Source: Chromera velia
Lineage: Eukaryota > Sar > Chromeraceae
Length of the DNA stretch: 22,500 nucleotides
Direction of reading: 5' to 3'
Assembly (NCBI GenBank): GCA_018398765.1
Contig: JAHBMJ010001195.1
Location: 27,501-50,000 of the forward strand
In this document: positions 11,291-21,645 of the stretch, piece by piece
How positions within the stretch are numbered: position 1 is the stretch's first letter
Layout of the letters: every line of letters starts with the position of its first letter
Translations under genes and position numbers: made by a program
Notes under the pieces: model-generated
Seen by the model: only the letters and a program-made list of their open reading frames with translations
Databases searched by the model: none
Told to the model about the DNA's origin: nothing

Positions 11291-12609
11291 TGTGTGTTTT
11301 GTGTTGTGTGTGTTTGTCTTGGTGTATGTATTGTGTTTGTGTGAGTGTGTGTGTGTGTGCGCGCGTGTTATGTGTGTGTTTGTGTCGGTATGTGTGTTGT
11401 GTGTGAGAGAGAGAGAGTCTTTGTGGGGGCTTGTGAGTGTTGGGATTTGTTTGTGCGGGAGGGTGTGCACACGGTGTGTCCATCACGGCTCGAGTCCTGC
11501 TGTTGTTTCGGCTCTGCGTCTTTTTAGAGTGGTCTCAAGGCCGGAAGGAAAGTTTTGGGTCTGCTGCATTCATATTCATACTGCGCTCTGTGCATTCTCG
11601 CGTGTCCGCATGTCTCCACGGGAACGTTTCTTGCTTGGGGTTTGAAGAAAAAGAAAAAATACGGATACGGATGCAACGCACTTGATCATCGTCTTTTGCA
11701 TGTGTGAGGGTGGAGGGTGGGTGGGGGGCTGAAGAAAGAGAGAGAGAGAGAGAGAGAGTATGTATGTGTGTATGTATGTATGTATGTATGTATGTATGCA
11801 AGGAAGATCAGAAGATTTTTCATGTGATGTACGTTTTCTCACTCTGTGTGGTGTGGTTTGTCTGCAGGTGCTCCGAGGGTGATCTCAAAGGCTGCGACGA
11901 AGCCTACGAGATTGTGAAGGGACCAGACGGGCACATGCATTGCGAGAAGTCTCGAAAGGGTCAGAAACTTGCGTACGGTCTCTTGGACAAGATGGCAGTA
12001 GTCCTGAAGGATCGGCGTGGTCGGGCTCTGTGCAGGGGGTCGGGGGAGGGAGAAGTTGACCATGAGGCCGAGACTGGTGCAATGAGTTTAGAGGAGATCG
12101 AGAGTTGGGCCGAGGGAGAGAGCGAGAGCAAGGCGGGTGTTGTCAAAATATTCATGGATGACCTCGTTCGCTCAGAAGACGAATTGGCTGAGAGGGGGCT
12201 TGAGAAGGTTGGGGAGTGGGTTATGTCCACAGAATCGGCAGCTCAACAGCCTTTTGAGTGTCGGGTGCGTCTGTTTCTCCAGGAAAACCTCTATGTGATT
12301 GCTTTCCTCATCCTCGGGGGGGGATTTTTCGGGTGGACAATTTTCACACAGCGCAGATACAAACACTGTAGAGACGCGTGTTTGAAGAAGATTCGAGAAA
12401 AGACAAAGACGTCACGAGACGGCTTAAAAGACGGGCCCACAGCGGCTGAGCTTACGGATCTGCTTCGAAGAGATTTCCCTTTCTATAAGTCCTTTTTGTC
12501 AGAGAGACAGGTGTCGATCATCGCAGAGGAACTGTCAACGAAAGATACGGGGGTGCATGCAACAGCCAAAATGTATGGCCCCACAACTTACTGGGCTGTA
12601 GATGAATGA
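10255..12609 (+). CDS. Inner-nuclear-membrane HeH/LEM-like protein with MAN1-Src1 C-terminal domain
   Basis: Likely MAN1/Src1/Heh1-type protein that tethers chromatin to the inner nuclear membrane. Exon 1 ends at 11018 (GGACT|GTGAGT) and exon 2 is 11868-12609 (TCTGCAG|GTGCTCC), phase 2, giving CPEHGL-CSEGDLKGC across the junction. From the ATG at 10255 the protein is 501 aa. A HeH/LEM-like helix-extended-helix (SDFTAKDLTTFLRQSG) lies at about 21-61. A Pro/Arg/Ser/Lys-rich linker follows at about 80-180, then a membrane segment at 192-211. The Cys-bearing lumenal MSC domain comes next (FCNVGEDPPE, CVRCPEHGL, C256, C264, C280). A second membrane segment lies at about 396-415, with a C-terminal domain after it. 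The frame stays open upstream to 9973 and encodes a further hydrophobic segment (YFLSLLFIYTALSAWVYSVL) but has no ATG, so the true start is uncertain. Confidence 0.82.
11131..11418. repeat. (CT)n(GT)n(GA)n microsatellite in MAN1-like gene intron
   Basis: CT (11131-11159), then about 245 bp of GT with many TTGTG/TGCG variants, ending in a short GA run (11405-11417). It lies in the 849-bp intron (11019-11867), in the same order and orientation relative to transcription as in the RNA polymerase intron. A second block, (GA)n(TGTA)n, lies at 11731-11798 in the same intron. Confidence 0.95.
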
Positions 12610-13216
12610 CTGGCAGGCAGGCAGATAGATAGGCAGGTAAGATGAAGAGCTAGGCAGATGAACAAGAAGCAGAGAGGCGTACACATTTTCGACCTCTTTC
12701 TCTGTTTCCTTATTCCCTCTGTAAGATCATTTTATATCTTCCTTTCCCAGAAGCCTTCATACGTCTCTCGATCATTCCAATCTGTATGGACAGAGGAGGA
12801 GGGATGGGGGAGGGGGGGAGACGTTTGTCCGGTGCCAAGTTGCGTCGTCCACTTTTTGGTTTATTTATTTGGTCCCACCTTCTCAGCCGCGCTGAAATCC
12901 GTGAGTGCAGAGTTCGTCTGTTTGCCGTATGAACCGAACGGCCGGCATCGCATGCGCACACGAGGGAAGGAATGCAGAGAGCTCGGTACACCTGCGTGCT
13001 TCTCCGCTGAAGTGAGCGAGCCTCACTCAGCAGTCAGTGAGATCAGGATCATCAAAGACCAAGAGACGACATCAAGTCAGACAAAGGCCAGGCGACTAAA
13101 TTGAGACGCGTAGAATGACGCTGAGTCAAAGACGGACATAAACTTTCCAACAGAGAAAGCGGTGGGGGGAGAAGGAGAGAAGGGAAGGGAGCGAGGGAGG
13201 GACACACAGACACACA

Positions 13217-13258
<42 letters not shown>

Positions 13259-13765
13259 AAGTCAGATAGACAAGCAGGTTGAAACGATCCATCGGCCCGC
13301 ATTTGAAATTTAAAAAGATGTAAGAAGTGTTTTTTAAGGACAAACGTCGACTTGTACAGTTGAGTGTGGGCGTTTTTCCTTTTCTCGTACATTTTTGTTT
13401 CTGACACTTTGTATTGACTGATGAGTGACCAGAACTTTTGAATAATTATGCGGTCAGCCTTGCAGTCAGGCGCGGTTCCGCGGCATGGGGAGAGTGAGGC
13501 TCGTGAGGGGCACTTACATTATATAGATCAATACAGTCCGTACGATACTACGATTCCATGGAAACAGAAAATGTGAACTCAAATTTGGCAGATTGATTCG
13601 AAGCTAACAGAATTAAACGGTTTTAGGAAACAACCACAAAGTAGGATAATGCATTTATGATAGCTAGTATGATAGTAACTCCTCTTGATATGTATGAAAA
13701 AGTCATGAACAGGTATGTGCAATAATCACGCAAAGCTGTAGGCAAGTTGAATTATTGGTAAGTGC
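12610..13765. other. Intergenic DNA, no supported gene
   Basis: It begins with GGCA/GATA iterations (12612-12645), probably the 3' UTR of the MAN1-like gene. A 148-codon open frame at 12658-13104 has no recognisable domain and is doubtful as coding. An (AC)n(AG)n microsatellite lies at 13201-13260, the reverse complement of the intronic CT/GT type. 13420-13765 is AT-rich with nothing recognisable. Confidence 0.55.
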
Positions 13766-13830
13766 AGTGATAAGTGATTCATTCGTGCCCTTGAGCACTG
13801 TCGCCGTTTTGTCTTGTAGAGGTCGCCCCC
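13766..13830 (-). repeat. Retroelement 3'-tail copy A
   Basis: The 46-bp core at 13785-13830 (GTGCCCTTGAGCACTGTCGC onward) matches 21359-21404 at 42 of 46 positions. On the minus strand it ends in an AATCACT-type short repeat (GAATCACTTATCACT), as at the 3' ends of some non-LTR elements. It lies about 0.9 kb past the end of the minus-strand RT reading frame, so it may be the 3' terminus of that element. Confidence 0.65.
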
Positions 13831-14742
13831 TGGTAGGAAAGATAAAGTATGCTAGTGGTAAGGCAGTTGCATGTACGTTACTTCCATATTTATAATGTTA
13901 ATTGACAGAAAAAGTCCGAAAAACGCAGTCTGTAGTGATTTACAAAATTTAGCAAAATTTCTGTTTTGAATCCGTTTCCCCTCGGTCCACTGTCGGACAT
14001 ACAACAGATTATCGATTATGGCTGTGCACATTCATCCCGCATGATTCCTAAAACGATCGGTTATGATGATATTGAGCTCACCGCCCGGTCCTAGGGGCAA
14101 CGGCATAGGTTTAATCCCTAGAAACATAAACGTAAGGCAAAGCCTGCGTTTAATACCTAGGTCAACGAACCACGGCCACGACCTCCAGTGAAGACTGATG
14201 GTTGGAGGACACAAACGACGACCGAAGTAGATAAAAAAGAGGCTTAAAACATACAAAATGGCCAGCCAGTGGTAAGATATTTCGAGCTCAAATCAAAATA
14301 CCAAGAAAGATCGACTTCAAACCTCGAAGCACAAAGACAAAAAACACAAACCGAACCGAACTGGCTGCATGGAGTACAGAAAAAAAGGAAGAAATGTGGG
14401 TAAAAGTCTGCGCTCTCTAGAGCAACAGTACAAGTAGAAGGAATGCAATAAACCAGTAAACAGATACATGGTAGTACACCAGGTCCTTCCCGTAGCATTG
14501 TAAAAGCTCTCCCTGAAGTAGAATCAATCAGGAAAACAAAGATATAATGCCGAGCATGACACATGCACACAGAGTGTCTCATACCTACACAACTGTTGAC
14601 AAGTGCGCGCAAAAGAAAGAAGAAACAAAGACCGAACACGTAAATATCTATGCACATCTATGCATTAAAAACAAATCACGCAGCAATCTCAGGACCCTCC
14701 TGAACAAAACGGTCCCTCTCGTACGCTAGCTGCATCGAGAAC
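13831..14742 (-). other. Probable 3' UTR of the R2/NeSL-like element
   Basis: This lies between the end of the endonuclease frame and the putative 3'-tail at 13766-13830. Open frames are short and unrecognised. It contains iterations such as TTTAATCCCTAG/TTTAATACCTAG near 14110-14160. Assignment to the element rests only on position and the shared tail. Confidence 0.35.
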
Positions 14743-17700
14743 TCACGTCCCAAAAGGGAGGCCAGCTAAAAAGGACCCCGCTATTCCCTGTTGTGAAAGG
14801 CAGAAGTCAGCACATTGATAGCTATGTATCGCTGCAGCGTACAACCAAGGACCTTCCAATACTGGTTTGTGAGATGCGCCTAGACCGCCCTCATCTCCCC
14901 CTCCATAGAAAAACCTATTCTTGAACTCACAATCCCGACCAGCTCCTTCGATCACAAAAGAGACCATCTCTTTATCTGGTTGTCCGAAGGTCTCAAAGAC
15001 CAGCGGAACGAATTGCAGGCCCACCGAACAAGCCACGATGGCATATTTCCTCTGCTTCTCCTCACTCTTTGTCTTAGCGGCTGCCCTTGCTGTTTTCGAT
15101 CGGGTACGCAGACGGGCGGCATCAGACAAGATAGGAAAAGTGACGGAAACATCCGCTAGGATAGTGCCACTGTGTGAAAAGGAGGCAAAGATGTTTGCCC
15201 GTTTGACAATGTTCCTCTGATTAGCGAGATGGGAATCGGTAGCGACCAGTAAGTGACCCATGCAGGGTCGTTTCTTCCAGTACATGAGTGTGGTGGAGCC
15301 CACGTAGAATCTGTGTAAACGCCCCCTTTACTTGCTCATGGTATAAGTGTACGCCCCCTCCGTTTGGGCACGTCTGTGCGTGGTGCTCTCTGGGGTCGAG
15401 AGGAGACCCGCACACACACACCCCTGCCCTGCGCATCTCCGGGATGCCCAGGCCAAGACGAATGCGGATCGCTACCCGATAAACTGCGGGTGGAAAGCGC
15501 AGCCAACCGGATGAGGAAATGGCACTCAGCCAGGCTGAAGCCCTATTGCCGGAGCAGGCATGCAGGTGGATGCGCTCAGAGAGCTGTACCTTCGAAAATT
15601 TAAAAGATACACTCTGCGCGATCGGTGAATGACGTCAATAATTTTTTGCTGTTCTTGGCTGGATGACGTTCTCCACCAAACGCCAAACATAGAACTCCAT
15701 CCATATCTCAACGGATGGTTTGCTTTGAGCTTCACTGATTGCCGCTGCCTCTGCCCTCTCAAACTCGCGCTTGGATACCTGCAGCCAGGGAAGAGCTGAA
15801 AAGGCTTCCCTTTCTGGTGCCTGGCTTTGACTGAGGAAAACCTAGTCTGTCAGTCGCTGAACCACGTCAGACAACGTAACTCCACAACTCCCCAACAAAC
15901 CTGCCATTGCGGTTGTGCAAAAATAAGTAAGACTCAGACCTCCTTGGTACTGAGGAAGGTAAGCTTGATTTTGCATTTCTCCCTGCTCCCACTCCTGCTG
16001 TAACAAACCCACGATGCATGCCCATGACTCGCCTAACTCCTTATCAGCACGCGACCACTCATCTGACATGATAACGTCTCCCATAATTCTTGTGAGGTAA
16101 ATCGGCTTTGGGAGAATGCAGAAACGCATCAGGAGGTGAGCCCCCTACGGGTCCCTATACTCAGTCTTTGACTGCCTCACTGAGCCTCCGCGTCTCTTTC
16201 AGTTTTTTGTCAAAGTGTTCACTCTAATACTGCACCGTCCCACTTGCCGCACCATAAAAACGGAAACCTGTGAGAGAGGGGGAGATCATTCCGGGGGGAG
16301 AAGGGTAGGCTGTCCTAGTAGGCTGTTAGACAGCTTACCATGAGCTGCCATGAGGGAGAATGAACGGAGGTCTTGTCTGGCCGTAGCATCAGCCTGAAGC
16401 TATGCAACTTAGCTGCACTCACCCTCCATACATGTAGGATACTATCGTCCTGTCCATCTACAAAAATCTGAGACAGGGGGCGGAGAGGGAAAACTATGGA
16501 GACATTGTCTATGAAAGTACTAACAAAGCACCCCTTTCCTCCATACTTAGCCTGCAGATCCCCCAAGACACCATCAAGGGAAGGCTTTAGCCTGAGATAG
16601 AACAAAAGGGGCCCTGTTATATGATCCCCCTGCTGCACACTTTCTTCGTACTTGATCTTTCGCAAGAAACCTGTCTGATCCCTGAACACCAAATCGGAAG
16701 GGATTCTATACTATAGTGTAAAGAATGCATACAGATGGGGAAAATGTGCATGGAGCTCGTTCATGACTACCTGACGATTGTAAGCATTGAAAGCATTGGA
16801 TGCATCCAAATTGAGGACAGCAGACGAAAGAGAACGCTGCAGATACGTTTGTACACACCAAAACAACTTTTCCGTACCTGCTTTAGTGCGCACAGCAAAC
16901 TGCAGGGGGCCAAGGTGCCTCTCAAACTAAGGACCGAACTCCAGGAGGATCGCTCTTATAACCCACCTTCATAGAACATCCCCCACTACAATCGGTCTCA
17001 CCTCTATCCCCCGTGCGTTCTTCTTCAAAGCAAAGCACCTAGGCAAAGCCTAGGGCAAAGCACCTTCCCCCCGTCAGCAGTGATATAAAACCCACCGGGG
17101 TATCACCTCTTACCAAACATATGGCAATGTATAGAATTCGCGCTTAATATGCCAAGCCATCTCTGGGGAGGAAAAAGCCTAGGTGCTCATACCGCCACCA
17201 TGCAACCCCCTGTGCCGAGCCTTTCAGCGCTGACCTAATGGCCTCCAGGAGGTTTTTCTGTTATAGTGATGGGAAAACAAAAGAAGAGGGCTGCAAGAAC
17301 TGTAAGTCCCACTATTTAGCATCCTGGGAAGGGCTTGAAGTTCTTAAAAGAAGTGGATACGCTCTCCAGGAGAACATATCCGCTATCTTTCTGAAGGTAG
17401 CGGCAGTTGTAGGAGCCACCCCAAACGACTGCAGCTGAGAGGCCGCCTTTGAGAGTGCCCTCTCCTCTATGAACCCCTGCACCTGTCTCCACTTAAAGGC
17501 CAGGTCGTCTTCTGTGCACTGCTGTATTGACCAACGCCCTCTTTTCTCTTGCGTCTTCTTCTGTCTCTCCCTCATTCTTACTATATCCTCTCGTAGAGAT
17601 CGGATTAGCGTCTCAAAGTCCTCCTCCCAAAACGCCTTGATTTGCCGCTGGCGTGCAGACAAGGAAGCGTGTCCTCCTTGTCGGTCCTTGTGAAAGAAGA

Positions 17701-18145
17701 TGGAAGGGAAGTATGCTAGGGCTTTCCATGCTCTCTCTGCTTTGATGGCGTCCTTGTCCCCTAGACGATCGACGATCTCCTTGATGACGGCAGCCAGGGC
17801 AGGGCGTAGCCTGGGATCAATATGTCTGTCCATAAGAATGTCCAGGTCGTCCTAGGCTTCTACTGTTCAGTCCACTGAGTCCCAAAACGCCCACTTCCCT
17901 TCCCACCCCGCCGCTCGTTCCAAGGCGTCTTCCCTGTTCTCCGGATCTCCATCGCTACCTACGTCACTGCGGTCGTCCTGTACCCTCTGCGCATTCGCGG
18001 CTGGAGGGAGGGGGTGAGCATATCTAACCCCAGCTGCCTGCAGCTGCTCCTCCCTAGCCATCCATCCGTTCGTCCCCGTCTCTATGGGCCGGGTTAGAAG
18101 GCGGGGGGTTTTGGGGCTATCCTCCATGGCCGCTGTCATCTCCAC
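14743..18145 (-). pseudogene. Decayed R2/NeSL-like non-LTR retrotransposon (RT, CCHC, restriction-like endonuclease)
   Basis: Read on the minus strand, conserved blocks occur in the order known for elements with a restriction-like endonuclease. The N-terminal region (18145-17312) includes KAASQLQSFGVAP. A remnant around 17240-17150 (GVAWWRYEHL) precedes RT blocks at about 17030-16315: GIEVRPIVVGD, VLNLDASNAFN, then SVQQGDHITGPLLFYLRLKP and FIDNVSIVF (the usual DD is DN). The thumb-like region is at 16129-15842 (LPQYQGGLSLTY). Next come RASAWLSAI and RIRLGLGIPE, a zinc finger C-V-C ... H-x3-C around 15430-15370, and the endonuclease domain at 15303-14743 (ADVSVTFPI, FVPLVFETFG). Frame changes between blocks and in-frame stops (for example 17869-17867, 17854-17852, 16971-16969, 16929-16927, 16713-16711) show it is dead. 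Such proteins nick DNA and prime reverse transcription on it. Confidence 0.85.
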
Positions 18146-18190
18146 GCTCGCTTCCCAATGATATACCTTGGTCTTCTGAGGGTGGCACCC

Positions 18191-18974
18191 CCATGCTGTC
18201 TACCTCCTCTGGGTCGGAATCTGTTTCTAGAGGCGCACGCGCCGCCTCAGCATCTTATGAATCCTCCTGACGGAATTTGCTACCTGAGGAAAAGTCCCTC
18301 CCGGAGACCGATTGGTTATGCATCAAAGGTAAAGACGTGCAGAGCGGTCGATGCCATGTTCCAGCAAAACCCAGAGAGCGCGCGCAAAAAACACTAAAGT
18401 AAAACATCTCAGCAATCTTCAAACGATTGCTAGAAAGGATAAGAAAAACAAGCCTGTACTTCAGATCGCTGGCTGATTCGAGACCTAGTTCGAGACACGT
18501 ACATCTATTGAACGGTCTACATCATACTAGGCATCATATTGCCAAGCAAAACTCCGGTTGATCCCACTGCAGGTCATACAAAGCGGTTCAACTGGTTTTT
18601 CTCTACCTACACGAAACCATAGACATCTCATTCTCTCATACATTCTGCATCTCGCTTCACCTGCGTACAGACGCCATAGCAACAAGTTCACTCACTCTCT
18701 ATAGTATGGCTCCGAAATAAAAGGCACTGGCAAAGGCAAAAGCTGCCATGGTAAAGAAAGCAGCTTAGTTGACTCAGTGTCCCAACTAAAGGCTGACTTT
18801 TCTCTTCCCATCTCCATCATTATGCACACCATTATTCTTACGTTGAACGCCTGTAAGGTCATCATATATTATACAGCTACTACAAACGTTTTCTTCGCTC
18901 AAGACAGTCCACCATGCCTACGGCACGCATATGAATTGCTGATTCCATATTACTAACACAACCTGCTTTTTGCA
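18191..18974. other. Spacer between two opposed retroelement ORFs
   Basis: There is no supported gene. An ATG at 18706 opens an Ala/Lys-rich stretch (MAPK-stop-KALAKAKAAM) broken by stops. TTTTTGCAG at 18967-18975 directly precedes the coiled-coil frame and looks like a splice acceptor, so this may hold a decayed first exon and intron of the downstream gag-like ORF. Confidence 0.35.
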
Positions 18975-20747
18975 GTGGAGCAGCAGGCCGCAGCAGCCGC
19001 AGCTGAGATGAAGGCCCTCATAAACGCCAAGAACAGGCAGGACCACGCCCAGAAGGATATAGCGGAACTTTAAGAGAAGCTGGAATGGGTGCAGAGCCGT
19101 GTCGTGAAGGGGAAGGAGGACATAAAAGCCCTGGATAAGGAGGTAGATGAAGAAGCCAAGGACCAGGCAGGTGCAGTGGACTCGCAGCAGCAGCTCCTAA
19201 ACCCCAATAGCCAAAAGATCGAACCCCTCATAGGCGAGGGTGGCCCCCTTCCAAAAAAGATGCAGGCACACACTGCAGCAGCAGCAGGCATGAACGAGCC
19301 TCCAGCGAAGAAAACGCATTTTGCCCTTCAACTAGGCGAGGGAAGCGATAACTGAGTAGTCATCCCAAAGAGTATTATAAAAGAAGCATCCTACAGTTTA
19401 GTCCAAGCACTAGGGAAGCAGCAGGGAGTTGACATGGGCAAGAGCGACGACTATCACCTCCTCCAATCACCTATGCAGCAAGACCGACTGTCTTATCTGA
19501 ATGTTGAAACTTCTGTCCGAACCACTCCAGGTTGGTCACAGAGACGTTGCCCTGTTGCTTCCCACACTGGCTGCCGTCTGCCCCATAGCTGCCCAACCTC
19601 TCCGTCTGCCGTCTGCAAACATAGACGAGGTGTATGAGGATCTGTTTGGCCTTTCGGCCAACGCTGTCTATGATCCCATCAAACTGGGGACAACCAGACA
19701 GGTGACTCTTCGAATTATCCTATCTGATGATCCCGAGCAGCTGGCAAAAAAGCGTTGCATGGCGAAATCCACCGGAAAGGTGCCCGACATAGCATTTTGA
19801 AAAGAGTACTTGCAGAGAGTTACAGATGTCATTGAGGCGGCATCTCATCTGAAAGAACACACGCATACACTCGAGCAGCGCCTCGAAATGACAAAGACCG
19901 AAAGAGAATTAAGCAGCTCAGACCGGGGCCCGCATCGCCGCAGAAAACCTGCGTGCCGCCGTCCTCATCAACCCAAGACTAGATTCTTGGCAGCAAGCCC
20001 AAGAGAGGGTGGCAAGTAAACCAAACCAAGTCCTCCACCTTCAAAGAACCCTCTTCCTCCATCTAAAGGTTCTTACGCAGGGTGCATTTGGGGCAAACGC
20101 TCTCGTGTTTGCACCCAAAATGCTGCCCTTTGCTCTCTACGCAGCAACAGAGATGAAGGCTGACTCACAGACCCCCCTCTCAAGCAATGGGTCATCACAA
20201 ACTCTCCGGATGTCTAGTGTGACTGGTTCTGCTTCCTGTATGAATGGGGCAGGTAGCGGCTAGGGTAGTAGACTGATGAGAACCACCCATCCTACGACCG
20301 CATTCTCATCCGCTGCCACCTTAGGGGTCGCAGCGATGTTCTACTGCACCTATTGTAACAATGTCGCACCAAAGATACAGCCTTCTCAGCCCCAGGCCGT
20401 CGTCGTGGCCCGTCGAGCCTTAGGTCTTCTACTGTAACAACACCAAGGACTGCACGCAAGATGATATGCCCATCCCCTACTGAAAAGATTTATGCCAATC
20501 ACTTAGCCTCCGGTATAAGATAAACGATGTGAAGTGCAGGGAGGCACACAGGATGGAGGTAGCCATCTGTACGCAGGCTCCTAAACACAGACCCTACGGG
20601 GGACCGCAGCAAGGCTATCAGCCAGCGTTCCCGCCTGGACAGAACTATATAGGGTTTATGCACCCCCTGCCTCCCACCCACGCACCTACCGGCACAGAGC
20701 AGAGCCAGCTATCAGAGGGCCCTACACCCACCAGCAAGAAAGAGTGA
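18975..20747 (+). pseudogene. Decayed gag-like ORF with coiled coil and Cys-rich tail (unidentified)
   Basis: Not a recognised family. Consecutive frames read like one protein broken by stops and frameshifts. 18975-19355 begins VEQQAAAAAAEMKAL and has charged coiled coil (KGKEDIKALDKEVDEEAKDQ). The same frame continues after a TGA to about 19500, and the next frame (19501-20000) carries SANIDEVYEDLFGLSANAVY and a further helical segment. A third frame runs through about 20263 (LRAAVLINPRLDSWQQAQER). Cys-bearing FYCTYCNN and FYCNNTKDC segments follow at about 20340-20460. The end is a Pro/Gly-rich tail (GGPQQGYQPAFPPGQNY) stopping at 20747. Coiled coil, globular region, Cys cluster and Pro-rich tail together resemble a retroelement Gag or ORF1. 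Transcription is opposite to the RT at 14743-18145, so they may belong to different elements. Confidence 0.45.
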
Positions 20748-20844
20748 GCTTTTGGTACATCTAGTGCACACATCAGCTTAACATTCGTGCACCAGCTTGT
20801 TGAATGCTCGTTGACAAGCAACGGTGAACGATGCATTTTTCTCT

Positions 20845-20876
<32 letters not shown>

Positions 20877-21340
20877 TTTTTCTTTTTTTCTTCTTTCTTT
20901 CTCTTTCTCTCTTCTCTATCTCTCTCTCTTCTCTCTCCCGTTCTCTCTTCTCTTAGTTAGGTACCACTGGAATGCCAGTGGACTTCTTTCAACAACGTTT
21001 CGTCTGGATTTCCCTTTTTGCTGTGTGATTAGTAAGATGGTAGTCAATGATCGAACCCAGAGAGAGGGACAGTCTTAGAATTATAGTTTATAGTTTAGTC
21101 AGGGTGTGCCTATATGCCGGGTATGCCAAACATGGCCAGCCCCCCCACTAGTATGCATGGTTAGTATTGGTCTTTTTTATGGTGTTATCTAGTGAGGTCC
21201 TGGACTAAAAACCTACACAAGCATGCAGACTTACGTCTATGGGAAAAACAGGCCTAAACGTCATTAAAACGCTCCAGCGGCATTAATAATCTGCATCTTG
21301 ATTGTCAAGCGCCACCCTGCATAGAAGAGACCAACTGAAT
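20748..21340. other. Intergenic DNA with (TTTC)n tract
   Basis: A TTTC/CTCT pyrimidine tract lies at about 20838-20955. The rest (20956-21340) has no recognisable gene. Confidence 0.6.
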
Positions 21341-21404
21341 AGTGATTAGTGATTAGTGGTGCCCTAGAGCACTGTCACCATTTTGTCTTATAGAGGTCGC
21401 CCCC
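21341..21404 (-). repeat. Retroelement 3'-tail copy B
   Basis: The core 21359-21404 is 42/46 identical to 13785-13830. On the minus strand it ends in two clean AATCACT units (CACTAATCACTAATCACT). It lies about 240 bp past the end of the minus-strand LINE ORF at 21646, as expected for that element's 3' end. Confidence 0.65.
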
Positions 21405-21645
21405 GCAAACGGCAGGCGGGTGTACCTCATCGCCGAGGCTCATACCACACCCCGTGGCCCACCTGGTTTCCCAGGCTGTTAACAAACAACAATCTATCTC
21501 CGTTTTGCATGTTTTGGTCTATGGGCTGCTCAGAAGGGACTGCTCCAAAAATTAATCCAATGACATAGGATGAAAGGACACTTTAGCTTTGTGCACACCC
21601 TCTCTCCATTCTTCTCTCAGCGATTTCTCCTTCTCCCTCCCTCAG

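Noticed and set aside
11019-11801. Open frames rich in Cys/Val or His/Thr
   Set aside because: They are intronic GT/AC repeat translations.
12658-13104. 148-codon plus-strand frame downstream of the MAN1-like gene
   Set aside because: There is no domain, composition is uneven, and it begins in what is probably a 3' UTR; not supported as a gene.
14080-14180. Possible tRNA or structured RNA (repeated TTTAATCCCTAG-like words)
   Set aside because: I could not build a cloverleaf or identify A and B boxes.
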